Translations under genes and position numbers: made by a program | Part shown: positions 17,714 to 25,423 of the stretch, piece after piece | Layout of the letters: the number at the start of each line of letters is the position of its first letter | How positions within the stretch are numbered: position 1 is the first letter of the stretch | The notes under the pieces: generated by a model | Databases searched by the model: none | Told to the model about the DNA's origin: nothing | What the model saw: the letters and a program-made list of their open reading frames with translations, nothing else | NCBI RefSeq assembly: GCF_021117345.1 | Contig: NZ_CP088261.1 | Coordinates: forward strand, 1,612,001-1,676,000 | Length of the DNA stretch: 64,000 nucleotides | From: Microbacterium sp. cx-55 | GTDB lineage: Bacteria > Actinomycetota > Actinomycetes > Actinomycetales > Microbacteriaceae | Reading direction: 5' to 3'

Positions 17714-18592
17714 GTGCACGTCGATCACCCGTATCTCGTCGGCCTCATCGGTACCGGCGTCGGGCCCTCGCTGACGCCCGCACTGCACATGACCGAGGCG
17801 GCAGCGCTCGGCATCCCGTACCTGTACCGCACGATCGATCTGACCGATCTCGGCCTCTCCCCCGACGATCTCGGCGACATCCTCGCGTGGTGCGAGCGGC
17901 TGGGCTTCGACGCCGTCAACGTGACCCATCCCTGCAAACGCGATGTCATCGCGTACCTCGACCGGGTCGACGAGACCGCCGCCGCGCTCGGAGCCGTCAA
18001 CACAGTGCTTTTCACGGAATCCGGTCGCATCGGCCACAACACCGACACGACGGGGTTCGAGCGCGCGTTCCGCACCGGCATGCCGGATGCGCACCTCGAC
18101 CGGGTGACGCAGCTCGGTGCCGGCGGCGCCGGTTCCGCTGTCTCCGACGCGCTCCTGCGGCTCGGCGTCCGCGACCTCACGATCGTCGATATCGACACGG
18201 CGCGCGCCACCGAGCTCGCCGCCGAGCTGTCCGCGCGGCACGACGCCCGCGTCACCACGGCCGGCACGGATGACCTTCCGGATGCGGTCCACCGGTCCGA
18301 CGGCGTCGTGCACTGCACGCCGACCGGAATGGCGGCGCATCCGGGGATGCCCTTCCCGGAAGACCTCCTGCGGCCCGACCTGTGGGTCGCCGATATCGTC
18401 TACCGTCCGCTTCGGACGGAGCTGCTGACGGCCGCCGCAAGCGCCGGATGCACGACCCTCGATGGCGGCAGGATGGCGGTCTATCAGGCCGTCGACGCCC
18501 TCGAGCTCATCACCGGGCAGCGCCCGGACCCCGACCGAATGATCCGCCATTTCCACGATCTCGTCGCCTCGCACGAGATTCCCATCCGATAG
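17714..18592 (+). CDS. qsuD: Quinate/shikimate dehydrogenase, QsuD-like
   Basis: 292 residues from GTG 17714 with a strong GAAGGAG ribosome site. Shikimate dehydrogenase family: catalytic lysine in NVTHPCK (69-75), GHNTDTTGFERAF with the substrate Asp, the dinucleotide motif QLGAGGAGSAVSDALL, and the C-terminal GGRMAVYQAVDALELITG. THP and the overall sequence match the catabolic NAD-dependent quinate/shikimate dehydrogenase of corynebacteria (QsuD) better than biosynthetic AroE, and a separate aroE exists at 22.8 kb. Likely oxidises quinate and/or shikimate to the dehydro form. The MHS transporter follows 13 bases later. Confidence 0.88.
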   Translation: MHVDHPYLVGLIGTGVGPSLTPALHMTEAAALGIPYLYRTIDLTDLGLSPDDLGDILAWCERLGFDAVNVTHPCKRDVIAYLDRVDETAAALGAVNTVLFTESGRIGHNTDTTGFERAFRTGMPDAHLDRVTQLGAGGAGSAVSDALLRLGVRDLTIVDIDTARATELAAELSARHDARVTTAGTDDLPDAVHRSDGVVHCTPTGMAAHPGMPFPEDLLRPDLWVADIVYRPLRTELLTAAASAGCTTLDGGRMAVYQAVDALELITGQRPDPDRMIRHFHDLVASHEIPIR

Positions 18593-18605
18593 GAGCGTCC
18601 ACCCG

Positions 18606-19922
18606 ATGACCACCACCGCAACGCCGCGGAAGACACCCGTGAAGGCCGCTGTCGCCAGCTTCATGGGCAGTGCCGTCGAGTACTACGACTTCTTCCTGTT
18701 CGGCTCCGCCGCCGCACTCATCTTTCCCGTCATCTTCTTCCCGAGCGGCGACGACGCCGCGCTCGTCATGTCGTTCGCGACGTTCGGCTTCGCGTACATC
18801 GCGCGGCCCTTCGGCGCCGTGATCCTCGGTCACTTCGGCGACCGGATCGGCCGTCAGAAGGTCCTGATGTTCACCCTGCTGATGATGGGCATCTCGACGT
18901 TCATCATCGGGTGCCTTCCGACCTTCGAGCAGATCGGATGGTTCGCCCCTGGTCTTCTCGTGCTCTGCCGCTTGATGCAGGGTCTCTCGGCGGCCGGGGA
19001 GCAGGCGGGTGCCTCGTCGCTCACGCTCGAGCACGCCCCCGACGACCGGCGCTCGTTCTTCACGTCGTGGACGCTGACCGGCACCCAGGGCGGTCAGATC
19101 CTCGCCGCCCTCGTCTTCATCCCGGTCGTGGCGCTTCCGGACGACATCAAGTTCACCTGGGGATGGCGCGTCCCGTTCTGGCTCAGCGCCGTCGTGGTGC
19201 TGGTGGCGTTCTTCATCCGGCGCTCCCTCAACGAGACGCCGGAGTTCGAAGCCGCGAAGGCGTCCGGCGACATCGCACGGATGCCGCTCATCCCGCTTCT
19301 TCGCGACCACTGGCGTGACGTGATCCGCGTCATCTGCTGCGCGTTCATCGCCGCCGTCTCCACGGTGTTCGGCAACCTGGCACTCGCCTACGGCGTGGAG
19401 GTCGGCCTGGCGCAGAGCCTCACGCTCTGGTTGGTCGTCGTCGCGAACATCGTGGCACTCGGCACGCAGCCGCTGTTCGGTCGTCTCGCCGACAAGATCG
19501 GTCGCAAGCCCGTCTTCATCTACGGGGCGCTGTCGTCGGCGGTGTTCATGCCGTTCTACATGCTGTCGATGAGCGGCGACAGCACGATCCTGACGTTCGC
19601 GCTCGCGATCCTCACGTTCTCGGGCGGGTACGCGGCGGCCAACGCGGTGTGGCCGTCGTTCTACGGTGAGATGTTCAGCACCCGGGTGCGGTTCTCCGGA
19701 ATGGCCATCGGCACGCAGCTCGGGTTCCTGATGGCCGGCTTCGCGCCGAGCATCGTCGCCGCCCTGGGCGGTGTCGCCGAGGGCGGCTGGGTCGTGATCA
19801 GCATCTTCACGGCGGTCATCTCGCTGATCGCCGCGGTGAGCGCGCTCACCGCGCGCGAGACGAAGTCGGTGCCCACGGCCGAGCTCGGGCTCCGCGCGGA
19901 GCGCGTGCACGCCGACGCCTGA
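18606..19922 (+). CDS. MFS transporter of the metabolite:H+ symporter (ShiA-like) family
   Basis: 438 residues with about 12 membrane helices. SFMGSAVEYYDFFLFGSAAA in helix 1 is the signature of the MHS family, GHFGDRIGRQKVL is the loop 2-3 motif, and a second such loop is RLADKIGRKPVF. The family includes shikimate (ShiA), alpha-ketoglutarate and proline/betaine carriers. Being cotranscribed with the quinate/shikimate dehydrogenase, it most likely imports shikimate or quinate; this is inference from context. Ribosome site TAGGAG sits at the end of the preceding gene. A strong hairpin follows. Confidence 0.88.
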   Translation: MTTTATPRKTPVKAAVASFMGSAVEYYDFFLFGSAAALIFPVIFFPSGDDAALVMSFATFGFAYIARPFGAVILGHFGDRIGRQKVLMFTLLMMGISTFIIGCLPTFEQIGWFAPGLLVLCRLMQGLSAAGEQAGASSLTLEHAPDDRRSFFTSWTLTGTQGGQILAALVFIPVVALPDDIKFTWGWRVPFWLSAVVVLVAFFIRRSLNETPEFEAAKASGDIARMPLIPLLRDHWRDVIRVICCAFIAAVSTVFGNLALAYGVEVGLAQSLTLWLVVVANIVALGTQPLFGRLADKIGRKPVFIYGALSSAVFMPFYMLSMSGDSTILTFALAILTFSGGYAAANAVWPSFYGEMFSTRVRFSGMAIGTQLGFLMAGFAPSIVAALGGVAEGGWVVISIFTAVISLIAAVSALTARETKSVPTAELGLRAERVHADA

Positions 19923-19932
19923 ACCGGATCGC

Positions 19933-19964
19933 CAGTGGGGCCCCGCTTCGGCGGGGCCTCACTG
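19933..19964. terminator. Strong bidirectional terminator overlapping the 3' end of aroB
   Basis: CAGTGGGGCCCCGC (19933-19946), loop TTCG, GCGGGGCCTCACTG (19951-19964): a 14-bp stem with one mismatch and a stable UUCG-type loop on the plus strand. It lies between the convergent transporter and aroB genes; the right arm includes the last two sense codons, or part of them, and the stop codon of aroB. Confidence 0.85.
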
Positions 19965-21047
19965 CTGTTCGGCAACCTCCTGGTAGGCGGCGAAGAGCAG
20001 CGACTCGTCGGGCGCCTGCAGCACTGTCGGGCGGGCGAGGTCATCGAGCACGATGAAGCGCAGCATCCCGCCGCGCGACTTCTTGTCGCGCTGCATCGTC
20101 GCCAGCAGCGTCGGCCATGCCCCGCCGCGGTAGGTGGTCGGAAGACCCAGCGACTGCAGCACATCGCGGTGACGCTGCGCGGTGTCATCGGAGAGGCGTC
20201 CGGCGAGTCGGGAGAGCTCGGCGGCGAAGACCATGCCGATCGAGATCGCCGCCCCGTGCCGCCAGCGGTAGCGCTCGGCGTGCTCGATCGCGTGGCCGAG
20301 CGTGTGACCGTAATTGAGGACCTCGCGGAGCCCCGCCTCGCGGAAGTCCTCCCCCACGACGCGCGCCTTCATATCGATCGCGAGTTCGAGGCAGCGTCGG
20401 AACGACGCGGATGCCGGGTCGACGATCGCGGTCGGCTCCGCCTCGATGCGATCGAGGATCTCGGGGTACCAGATGAAGCCCGCCTTCACGACCTCCGCGA
20501 ACCCCGCAGTCGCCTCGTTGGCCGAGAGCGAGTCGAGCAGCGACAGATCGCAGATGACGGCCCGCGGAGCCCAGAACGCGCCGACGAGGTTCTTGCCCTC
20601 CGCGGTGTTCACGCCGGTCTTGCCGCCGACGGCGGCGTCGACCATGCCGAGGACGGTGGTCGGCACGTGCACCACCTGGATGCCGCGCAGCCAGGTCGCG
20701 GCGACGAAGCCCGCGAGATCGGTGACCGCTCCCCCGCCGAATCCGACGACCGCATCCGTCCGGGTGAAGTCGGACTGTCCCATGACCTGCCAGCAGAACG
20801 CCGCGACCTCGATGCGCTTCCCCTGCTCCGCATCCGGAATCTCCGCGAGCAGCACGTCGCGTCCCGGGGTGCCCATGAGCTGATCGCGGAGCAGCCCCGC
20901 GCGCTCGGCGAGGGTCGGCGGGTGCACGATCAGGATCTTCCGGACGCTCGGCGCGAGGGCTTCGCCGACGCGATCCAGGATGTCGCGGCCGATCGCGATG
21001 TCGTACCCGGGGTCGCCGGGCACCGAGATGACGGTGGTCTCGCTCAT
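19959..21047 (-). CDS. aroB: 3-dehydroquinate synthase
   Basis: 362 residues from ATG 21047-21045 ([20 protein letters not shown]), overlapping the aroK stop by ATGA; the frame upstream is aroK shadow. FGGGAVTDLAGFVAATWLRG and the zinc/NAD region LNYGHTLGHAIEH are intact, as is TTVLGMVDAAVGGKTGVN. Makes 3-dehydroquinate from DAHP using NAD+ and a divalent metal. Last gene of the aroE-C-K-B run. Confidence 0.98.
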   Translation of the reverse strand: MSETTVISVPGDPGYDIAIGRDILDRVGEALAPSVRKILIVHPPTLAERAGLLRDQLMGTPGRDVLLAEIPDAEQGKRIEVAAFCWQVMGQSDFTRTDAVVGFGGGAVTDLAGFVAATWLRGIQVVHVPTTVLGMVDAAVGGKTGVNTAEGKNLVGAFWAPRAVICDLSLLDSLSANEATAGFAEVVKAGFIWYPEILDRIEAEPTAIVDPASASFRRCLELAIDMKARVVGEDFREAGLREVLNYGHTLGHAIEHAERYRWRHGAAISIGMVFAAELSRLAGRLSDDTAQRHRDVLQSLGLPTTYRGGAWPTLLATMQRDKKSRGGMLRFIVLDDLARPTVLQAPDESLLFAAYQEVAEQQ

Positions 21048-21580
21048 ACGGGGGTTCCTCTCGGGACGGCGGTCGCCGCCCACGTGGCGATGCTCTCGAC
21101 GACGTCGGCGAGCGGTCCGCGGGATGTGTCGAAGACCGCGTCCGAGACCTCCTCGTAGAGCGGCCGGCGTGCGGTGAAGATCCGTTCCCATTCCTCGACG
21201 GGGTCGGTCCCGCCCGCCAGGAGCGGCCGGGAGCCTCCGGCGATCCGCTGAGCGACCACCTGACGGTCGACCGTGAGGAAGGCGACGCGGTGCGCGCGGA
21301 GGTCGTCGCGCGTCTGCGCATCGAGCACGGAACCGCCACCGAGCGAGACGACTCCGCCGGCGGCGAGGGCGCGCACGACGGCGTCGCGCTCGAGGGCGCG
21401 GAAGTGCGGCTCCCCGTGGGAGCGGAAGAGTTCCGGAATCGGACCGTGCTGGCGAACGATCATCGAATCGGTGTCGACGAACGGAACTCCGAGCGTGCGC
21501 GCGACGCGGCGGCCGAGGCTGCTCTTCCCGGCCCCCATCGGCCCGACCAGCACCAGCGCCGGGTCAGCGGCTGCGCTCAT
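21044..21580 (-). CDS. aroK: Shikimate kinase
   Basis: 178 residues from ATG 21580-21578 ([20 protein letters not shown]). The Walker A motif GPMGAGKSS is at 13-21, the shikimate-binding DTDSMI follows, then [14 protein letters not shown] and the lid RPLLAGG. The open frame starts earlier inside aroC, but this start gives the family length. It overlaps aroC by 17 bases and aroB by 4. Confidence 0.96.
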   Translation of the reverse strand: MSAAADPALVLVGPMGAGKSSLGRRVARTLGVPFVDTDSMIVRQHGPIPELFRSHGEPHFRALERDAVVRALAAGGVVSLGGGSVLDAQTRDDLRAHRVAFLTVDRQVVAQRIAGGSRPLLAGGTDPVEEWERIFTARRPLYEEVSDAVFDTSRGPLADVVESIATWAATAVPRGTPV

Positions 21581-22793
21581 CGTCGTGCAGCGCCGGGTCG
21601 CTCTGCACGCTCGTGCGCAGCGCCTCCGGGATCGCGGCGAGGTAGGACTCGAGGTTGCGACGTGTCTCCGAGACGTGATCGCCGCCGAACTTCTCGAGCA
21701 CGGCGTCGGCGAGCACGACGGCGACCATCGCCTCGGCCACGACTCCTGCCGCGGGCACGGCACAGACATCGGAGCGCTGGTGGTGGGCGGTCGCGGTGTC
21801 GCCGGTTGCCACATCGACGGTCCGCAGCGAGTGCGGAACGGTCGCGATGGGCTTCATCCCGGCGCGAACGCGCAGCACTGTGCCCGTCGACATTCCGCCC
21901 TCGGTTCCGCCGGCACGATCGCTCGAGCGGGTGATGCCGTCGGCCGCGGCGAACAGTTCATCGTGGGCGCGCGATCCGCGGCGGCGAGTCGTCTCGAATC
22001 CGTCGCCGATCTCGACGCCCTTGATCGCCTGGATGCTCATGAGCGCCTGCGCGAGCTTCGCATCGAGTTTGCGATCCCACTGCACGTGCGATCCGAGCCC
22101 CGGGGGAACGCCGTAGGCCAGCACCTCCACGATTCCGCCGAGGGTGTCGCCGTCTTTCTTGGCGGCGTCGACCTCGGCGACCATCCGCGCCGACGTCTCC
22201 GCGTCGAAGCACCGCAGCGGATCCGCATCGAGCGCGTCGACGTCGCTCGGCACGGGCAGGGCGGCGTCCTCGGGCACGCGTACCGGTCCGATCGAAAGCG
22301 TGTGGCTGACCAGCGTGATGCCGAGCTCCGAGAGGAAGGAACGGGCGATCGCGCCGAGCGCGACGCGCGCGGCGGTCTCCCGGGCGCTCGCCCGCTCGAG
22401 GATCGGCCGGGCCTCGTCGAAGCCGTACTTCTGCATGCCGACCAGGTCGGCGTGGCCCGGACGAGGACGTGTCAGGGCGGCGCCGCGGCCGCGCGAGCGT
22501 TCGGTCAGCTCGACCGGCTCGGCACTCATGACCTCGACCCACTTCGGCCACTCGGTGTTGCCGATGCGCACAGCGATCGGGCTGCCCAACGACTCGCCGT
22601 AACGCACCCCGGTGGAGAGCGTGAGCTCGTCCTCCTCGAACTTCATCCGGGAGCCACGACCGTAGCCGAGCTTGCGGCGAGCGAGGTCGGCCTGGATGGC
22701 GGCCCGACTGATCGGAACGCCGGCGGGGAGGCCCTCCATGAGGGCGACGAGTTCGGGGCCGTGGGATTCGCCGGCCGTGAGCACGCGGAGCAT
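21564..22793 (-). CDS. aroC: Chorismate synthase
   Basis: 409 residues from ATG 22793-22791 ([20 protein letters not shown]), the invariant N-terminus. FMN-binding signatures are present: [36 protein letters not shown], and [16 protein letters not shown]. Converts EPSP to chorismate. About 40 residues longer than the E. coli enzyme, normal for actinobacteria. It starts 4 bases after aroE. Confidence 0.98.
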   Translation of the reverse strand: MLRVLTAGESHGPELVALMEGLPAGVPISRAAIQADLARRKLGYGRGSRMKFEEDELTLSTGVRYGESLGSPIAVRIGNTEWPKWVEVMSAEPVELTERSRGRGAALTRPRPGHADLVGMQKYGFDEARPILERASARETAARVALGAIARSFLSELGITLVSHTLSIGPVRVPEDAALPVPSDVDALDADPLRCFDAETSARMVAEVDAAKKDGDTLGGIVEVLAYGVPPGLGSHVQWDRKLDAKLAQALMSIQAIKGVEIGDGFETTRRRGSRAHDELFAAADGITRSSDRAGGTEGGMSTGTVLRVRAGMKPIATVPHSLRTVDVATGDTATAHHQRSDVCAVPAAGVVAEAMVAVVLADAVLEKFGGDHVSETRRNLESYLAAIPEALRTSVQSDPALHDDERSR

Positions 22794-22797
22794 TGGT

Positions 22798-23634
22798 CTA
22801 GTCTCCCACGACCGCGCGGCGCATCTCCGCCAGCACACGCGCCTCGTCGGGCAGCGGATGCTGCGCATCACCCGTCGTGAGCGCGCGCACCTGCAGGAGT
22901 GCCTGGTGCACCAGCATCCCGAGTCCCGACGACGCGGGGAGCCCCGCCCGCTGCCAGGCGTGCCCGAGGACGGTCGGCCACGTGCCGTAGGCCACGTCGA
23001 AGAGAGTGCCGCCGCCCGCCGCGAGGGAGTCCGTCACGTTCTCCGCCAGCGCGGCGTCGGCCGGGAGCGCGGCGATCGTCAGCGACACGTGCGGAACCGG
23101 GGCGGTGTCGAGTCCGGATGCGGTCACCCGCATCCCGAGGTCTTCGCCGAGGCGCATCAACGTGTCTGCGCGCTCGGGCCGGCGGGCGCGCACGTCGATC
23201 TGCCCCGCGCCGAGTTCGTGCAGAGCGACGAGCGCCGAGGTGGCCGTCGCGCCCGTGCCGATGATGCGCGCGGAGTCGACCTGGTCGATTCCGCTCTCCC
23301 GGAGCGCGCCGACGATCCCGCCGACGTCCGTGTTGAACCCGATCGGCTCCTCGGCGTCCACGATCAGCGTGTTGACCGCGCCGGTCAGTTCCGCGTGCCG
23401 ATCGCGCACACCCGCGAGCCGGTAGCCGGCGAGCTTCAGCGGCATCGTCAGCGACAGGCCCCGCCAGCTCGCATCGAGCGCGGCGATCGCCCCGGCGAAA
23501 CCGTCCTCGGTCACCCGGCGACGCTCGTATGTCCAGTCGAGACCCAGGGCGGCGTAGGCCGCCGCGTGCAGCACCGGAGAACGGCTGTGCCCGATCGGAT
23601 CCCCCCAGACGGCGAGACGCCGGGATGTCAGCAT
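22798..23634 (-). CDS. aroE: Shikimate dehydrogenase (biosynthetic)
   Basis: 278 residues from ATG 23634. [20 protein letters not shown] begins the substrate domain, the catalytic Lys67 is in LTMPLK, the substrate Asp is in GFNTDVGGI, and the cofactor motif [15 protein letters not shown] replaces the usual GAGGA. Reduces 3-dehydroshikimate with NADPH. It overlaps mltG by 7 bases and is followed by aroC-K-B, so this is the anabolic copy; the QsuD-like paralogue is 5 kb away. Confidence 0.95.
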   Translation of the reverse strand: MLTSRRLAVWGDPIGHSRSPVLHAAAYAALGLDWTYERRRVTEDGFAGAIAALDASWRGLSLTMPLKLAGYRLAGVRDRHAELTGAVNTLIVDAEEPIGFNTDVGGIVGALRESGIDQVDSARIIGTGATATSALVALHELGAGQIDVRARRPERADTLMRLGEDLGMRVTASGLDTAPVPHVSLTIAALPADAALAENVTDSLAAGGGTLFDVAYGTWPTVLGHAWQRAGLPASSGLGMLVHQALLQVRALTTGDAQHPLPDEARVLAEMRRAVVGD

Positions 23635-24950
23635 CCGGAGTCCGGGTTCTCCGTGCACCAGGCGCGCCACTGCGCGACGGCCTGATTGTGCTCGGCCGCG
23701 GTCGCCGTGAAGACGGTCTCCCCCGTGTCGAGGTTGACCGTCACGAAGTACAGCCAGTTGCCCTCGGCCGGAGACATCGCCGCATCGATCGCGGTGTCGC
23801 CCGGGTTGGAGATCGGGCCGACCGGCAGCCCGGGATGCACGTAGGTGTTCCACGGGTTGTCGTCGGCGAGAGCCTCTGCCGACGAGCTGGCGGTGCCGTC
23901 GTGCAGCTCGTTGAACCCGTACTGGGCGGTCGAGTCCATCTGCAGGAGCCCGAACGTCTCCTGGTTGCCCGGGTCGAGGCGGTTCTGAATCACGCGCGAC
24001 ACCTTGTAGAAGTCCTCGGTGGAGCGCGCCTCGCGCTGGATGATCGACGCGATCGTGAGGATGCGCTGCCGGTCATCGACGGGCACACCGGCGGCGTCGA
24101 GCGACTGCACCGTGCGGTCCACCATCCGTTGGATGATCTGGGGCGCGGTCGTGCCGGGATCGAAGGTGTAGGTCGCGGGGAAGAGCCAGCCCTCGAGCGA
24201 GTCCGCCGGCACCCCGTACGCGGCGGGATCGGCGACCGCCGCCTGCAGGTCCTCGATCGGCACCGTCATCTGCTCGGAGATCGTCGTGAGCGACTGCTCG
24301 ACCGTCAGCCCCTCGCGGAGTTGCGTGGAGTTCTCCATCCGGTTCGCCGGGTCTTCGAGCGCGGTGATCACCGCTGCGGACGTCATGTGCGTGCGGAGGG
24401 TGAAGACGCCGGGCTGGAACGTGAAGCCGACGTTGTTCTCGATCATGTAGTCGTAGAGCGAGTCCGGGGTGCGGGTGACACCGGCGTCGTACAGCTTCTG
24501 CGACACCTGCGGGCCAGCGTCGCCCGATGCGATCGTGATGGTCGTCGCTTCGCCCTCGGTGCCGGCGTCGAACTCGGCCGGCTCCTCCCATCCCATGAAG
24601 GCGCGGATGCGGTCCTCGTAGGTGTTCCAGACCCAGAACCCGCCGCCGGCGATGCCGCCGACGAGGGCCACCACGACGATGAGAGCGATCCAGCCGCCGA
24701 TGCGACGGCGGCGCTTGTCGGGCGGCGGCGGAGGGGATCCGAGCACGTCGGTCGTGACTTCGCCCGTGAAGAGCGCATCGAGTGACCCTGCCCGCGGGGC
24801 CGGCGTCTCGCGCGCCGAGGACGCGGCAGGCGCCGAGACGACCGACCATCCCTCGGGAGGCGTGACGGGGCGCGCGGATCCGGATGCGGCTTCTGCCGCC
24901 GCCGCAGCTTCGCGGGCGGCGCGCCGAGACGGCGGCTGGCTGTCGGACAT
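23628..24950 (-). CDS. mltG: Endolytic murein transglycosylase MltG
   Basis: 440 residues. A charged cytoplasmic N-terminus rich in Ala/Pro (1-80), one membrane helix (IALIVVVALVGGIAGGGFWVW, about 91-111), then the YceG-like extracytoplasmic domain. The catalytic Glu is in IASIIQREARSTEDFYKVS, and LQMDSTAQYGF and NTYVHPGLPVGPISNPGD are family landmarks. Cleaves nascent glycan strands at the membrane. The ATG overlaps the ruvX stop. Confidence 0.95.
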   Translation of the reverse strand: MSDSQPPSRRAAREAAAAAEAASGSARPVTPPEGWSVVSAPAASSARETPAPRAGSLDALFTGEVTTDVLGSPPPPPDKRRRRIGGWIALIVVVALVGGIAGGGFWVWNTYEDRIRAFMGWEEPAEFDAGTEGEATTITIASGDAGPQVSQKLYDAGVTRTPDSLYDYMIENNVGFTFQPGVFTLRTHMTSAAVITALEDPANRMENSTQLREGLTVEQSLTTISEQMTVPIEDLQAAVADPAAYGVPADSLEGWLFPATYTFDPGTTAPQIIQRMVDRTVQSLDAAGVPVDDRQRILTIASIIQREARSTEDFYKVSRVIQNRLDPGNQETFGLLQMDSTAQYGFNELHDGTASSSAEALADDNPWNTYVHPGLPVGPISNPGDTAIDAAMSPAEGNWLYFVTVNLDTGETVFTATAAEHNQAVAQWRAWCTENPDSGC

Positions 24951-25423
24951 CAGTCGGGCTCCTCGTCCGGGTGTACGGGTGTGCCGGCGGCCGAGCCCCT
25001 GCTCTTCTCGACATCGAGGGCGTTCTGCAGCAGGATCACGGCGGCGACCTGGTCCACTATGCCACGGCTCCCCCGTTGAGATCGTCCGGATTGCCTGAGC
25101 GCCGCGTGTGCGGAGACCGTGCTCAACCGTTCGTCGACGAGGCGCACCGGCACATCGGTCGCCCGGGCGATGGCGGTCGCGAACTCGCGCGCGTCCGTGG
25201 TGGAGGCGGTGTCTTCGCCGCGCAGGTTCGTCGGTAATCCCACGAGGATCTGCACGGCGTCGTACTCACGACCGATCGCGATGATGCGCGCGACGGAGTC
25301 CTCGTTGCGCGCGACCGTCTCCACGGGGGTCGCGAGCAGGCCGTCGGGGTCGCATTTCGCGACCCCGACCCTGGCTCGTCCGACGTCGATGCCCAGCCGC
25401 ACGCCGCGGTCGAAACCCGTCAC
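24950..25423 (-). CDS. ruvX: RuvX/YqgF family pre-16S rRNA nuclease / Holliday junction resolvase
   Basis: 157 residues from GTG 25423, overlapping the alaS stop. RNase H-like fold: LGIDVGRARVGVA with the first catalytic Asp (13), ILVGLPTNLRGEDT, and VRLVDERLSTVSAHAALR. The cluster alaS-ruvX-mltG-aroE is conserved across actinobacteria. The family processes the 16S rRNA 5' end in E. coli; the resolvase role is less certain. Confidence 0.95.
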   Translation of the reverse strand: MTGFDRGVRLGIDVGRARVGVAKCDPDGLLATPVETVARNEDSVARIIAIGREYDAVQILVGLPTNLRGEDTASTTDAREFATAIARATDVPVRLVDERLSTVSAHAALRQSGRSQRGSRGIVDQVAAVILLQNALDVEKSRGSAAGTPVHPDEEPD

